In this document: positions 30,629-32,004 of the stretch, in pieces
Layout: every line of letters starts with the position of its first letter
Numbering within the stretch: the stretch's first letter is position 1
Translations under genes and position numbers: made by a program
Origin: Candidatus Neomicrothrix sp. UBA7388
GTDB lineage: Bacteria > Actinomycetota > Acidimicrobiia > Acidimicrobiales > Poriferisodalaceae
DNA length: 32,004 bases
Assembly: GCA_002470695.1 (NCBI GenBank)
Contig: DKNM01000123.1
Coordinates: 58,342-90,345 of the forward strand
Direction: 5' to 3'
Notes under the pieces: generated by a model
What the model was told of the DNA's origin: nothing
What the model saw: the letters and a program-made list of their open reading frames with translations, nothing else
Database searches by the model: none

Positions 30629-32004
30629 ATGGAACTCAGTGCCAACTTGCAACGCTTTTATATAAACGGTGAATGGGTCGAGCCGCAAACCCAAACGACT
30701 CTTGAAGTAATTAATCCAGCGACGGAAGCTCCAATCGCTGAAATTGCGATGGGTACGCCAGCTGAAGTTGATGCAGCGGTAGCCGCAGCGCACGAAGCCT
30801 TTGCCAGCTACTCCCAAACTTCGGTCGAATATAGGGTTAATTTACTCAATCGAATCACCGAGCTCCTCAAGGCCCGGTCGGAACAACTTGCACAGACCAT
30901 CTCAGCGGAAATGGGCGCACCAAAAGGTCTCGCTAAAGCGGCTCAAGCCCCGACTGGGGTAGCCCACTTCGCGACGATGGCGCGAATCCTTAGTTCGTAT
31001 GAGTTTGAGGAAACCCTTGGCAAATCATTAGTTGTGAAAGAACCCGTTGGGGTTGTTGGCATGATCACGCCGTGGAACTGGCCTCTTAATCAAATCGCAT
31101 GCAAGGTTGCTCCAGCATTGGCTGCGGGGTGCACGATGGTGTTAAAGCCTTCAGAGGTAGCACCGATGAACGCAATCTTGTTCGCTGAGATTCTCGACGA
31201 AGCTGACGTTCCTGCCGGGGTCTTTAATTTAATCAATGGAGATGGCCCGACGGTCGGAGCGCACTTATCAAGCCATCCCGACATTGACATGATGTCATTT
31301 ACCGGTTCCACTAGGGCTGGCGTCGAGGTTGCCCGTAACGCAGCACCCACCGTGAAAAGGGTTGCTCAAGAACTCGGAGGCAAGTCCGCCAATATCATTC
31401 TTGATGATGCAGACCTAGCTGAAGCTATAGGGCGAGACGCTTTTGGGATGTGCACGAATTCTGGGCAATCATGTAACGCGGCCACTCGAATGTTTGTGCC
31501 CCAAGACCTAATGGATGAGGCGGCAGGTATCGCGAAGGAATCCATGGAGCGAGTGGTGGTTGGAGACCCGACAGGCGATGGAACGATTATCGGCCCGGTG
31601 GTGTCGGAGGTGCAGTGGAACAAGATCCAAGACCTGATTCAGGCAGGAATTGACGAGGGCGCCACTCTTGTCACCGGCGGTACCGGACGGCCTGATGGTT
31701 TAGAACACGGGTATTTCATTAAACCCACGCTTTTCGCGAATGTCACAAATGAGATGCGCATTGCCCAAGAAGAGATCTTTGGTCCGGTATTAGTCCTTAT
31801 CGGCTACGACGGTGATGATGACGCCGTTCGCCTTGCCAATGAGACCCTGTACGGGCTGTCTGGCTACGTGTCGGGCAGCACAGATCGAGCGATTTCTGTA
31901 GCGAAACGAATTCGCAGTGGAAACGTCCATGTAAATGGTGCCGGACCGGACTTTGACGCTCCTTTTGGTGGCTATAAACAATCTGGTAATGGTCGTGAGT
32001 GGGG
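30629..32004 (+). CDS. NAD(P)-dependent aldehyde dehydrogenase (3' end outside window)
   Basis: Oxidises an aldehyde to the acid with NAD or NADP. The first 458 residues of the protein are in the window and the frame is open at base 32004. Markers: TPWNWPL (cofactor-binding Asn/Trp), the Rossmann motif FTGSTRAG, general base E248 in QELGGKS, catalytic C282 in NSGQSCNA, EEIFGPVL and the C-terminal FGGYKQSG. ATG 30629 has AAAGG six bases ahead and begins just before FYINGEWVEPQ, the usual opening. It diverges from the HD gene over 177 bases. The aldehyde is unknown; class-3-type broad specificity is likely. Confidence 0.95.
   Translation, partial: MELSANLQRFYINGEWVEPQTQTTLEVINPATEAPIAEIAMGTPAEVDAAVAAAHEAFASYSQTSVEYRVNLLNRITELLKARSEQLAQTISAEMGAPKGLAKAAQAPTGVAHFATMARILSSYEFEETLGKSLVVKEPVGVVGMITPWNWPLNQIACKVAPALAAGCTMVLKPSEVAPMNAILFAEILDEADVPAGVFNLINGDGPTVGAHLSSHPDIDMMSFTGSTRAGVEVARNAAPTVKRVAQELGGKSANIILDDADLAEAIGRDAFGMCTNSGQSCNAATRMFVPQDLMDEAAGIAKESMERVVVGDPTGDGTIIGPVVSEVQWNKIQDLIQAGIDEGATLVTGGTGRPDGLEHGYFIKPTLFANVTNEMRIAQEEIFGPVLVLIGYDGDDDAVRLANETLYGLSGYVSGSTDRAISVAKRIRSGNVHVNGAGPDFDAPFGGYKQSGNGREW

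Noticed and set aside
1..32004. CRISPR arrays, insertion sequences, prophage or integron signs
   Set aside because: No regularly spaced repeats, transposase or integrase motifs were found in the frames examined.

Overview
The window looks like a chromosomal segment of an actinobacterium of roughly 50% GC, most probably an Acidimicrobiia-type lineage. This is inferred, not proven. The grounds are a RecA C-terminus of actinobacterial type, the order recA – miaB – miaA – dapF – hflX that is known from actinobacteria such as mycobacteria, an F420-type luciferase-like enzyme, MetX-type methionine synthesis, many GTG/TTG starts, and two genes that look leaderless. The window opens inside recA and ends inside an aldehyde dehydrogenase gene.

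Left part (1-9367): a mostly forward housekeeping block. recA is followed not by recX but by a Baeyer-Villiger-type flavin monooxygenase, then miaB and miaA (tRNA A37 modification), dapF, hflX, dapC and dapE. miaB/miaA, dapF/hflX and hflX/dapC overlap by a few bases, so this is very likely one translationally coupled unit joining tRNA modification, a ribosome-associated GTPase and the last steps of diaminopimelate/lysine synthesis. miaA appears to use a CTG start inside the sequence CTGA.

Centre (9360-17000): a reverse HAD phosphatase converges on dapE. A DEAD-box RNA helicase with a hairpin-rich leader follows, then an overlapping solo Eco57I/TaqI-like DNA methyltransferase, metX, a reverse aldo/keto reductase, and a divergent Fpg/Nei DNA glycosylase whose zinc finger has two altered ligand positions. 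Two small overlapping genes, tRNA-Gly and a strong terminator close this part.

Right part (17081-32004): an accessory metabolic region of mostly single genes. It holds a fatty-acid desaturase, an SDR dehydrogenase, a kinase-fold phosphotransferase coupled to an alpha/beta hydrolase, tRNA-Cys and tRNA-Val, a large clostripain-like lipoprotein, another alpha/beta hydrolase, a MaoC-like protein, an F420-type LLM protein, an ABM-domain protein, RidA, a VOC protein, a secreted membrane-anchored protein whose mature N-terminus may be histidine, an HD-domain protein resembling diiron oxygenases of the PhnZ type, and an aldehyde dehydrogenase. The content suggests lipid or xenobiotic turnover, but no single pathway can be read from it.

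The least explained stretch is 24.8-25.5 kb. It contains a 55-residue Cys/His-rich protein with a CxxCH motif and the best Shine-Dalgarno sequence seen in the window, followed by its own terminator. Upstream of it, on the same strand, is a GC-rich block of four successive stem-loops that matches no RNA family I recognise. I saw no insertion sequence, prophage or CRISPR array.
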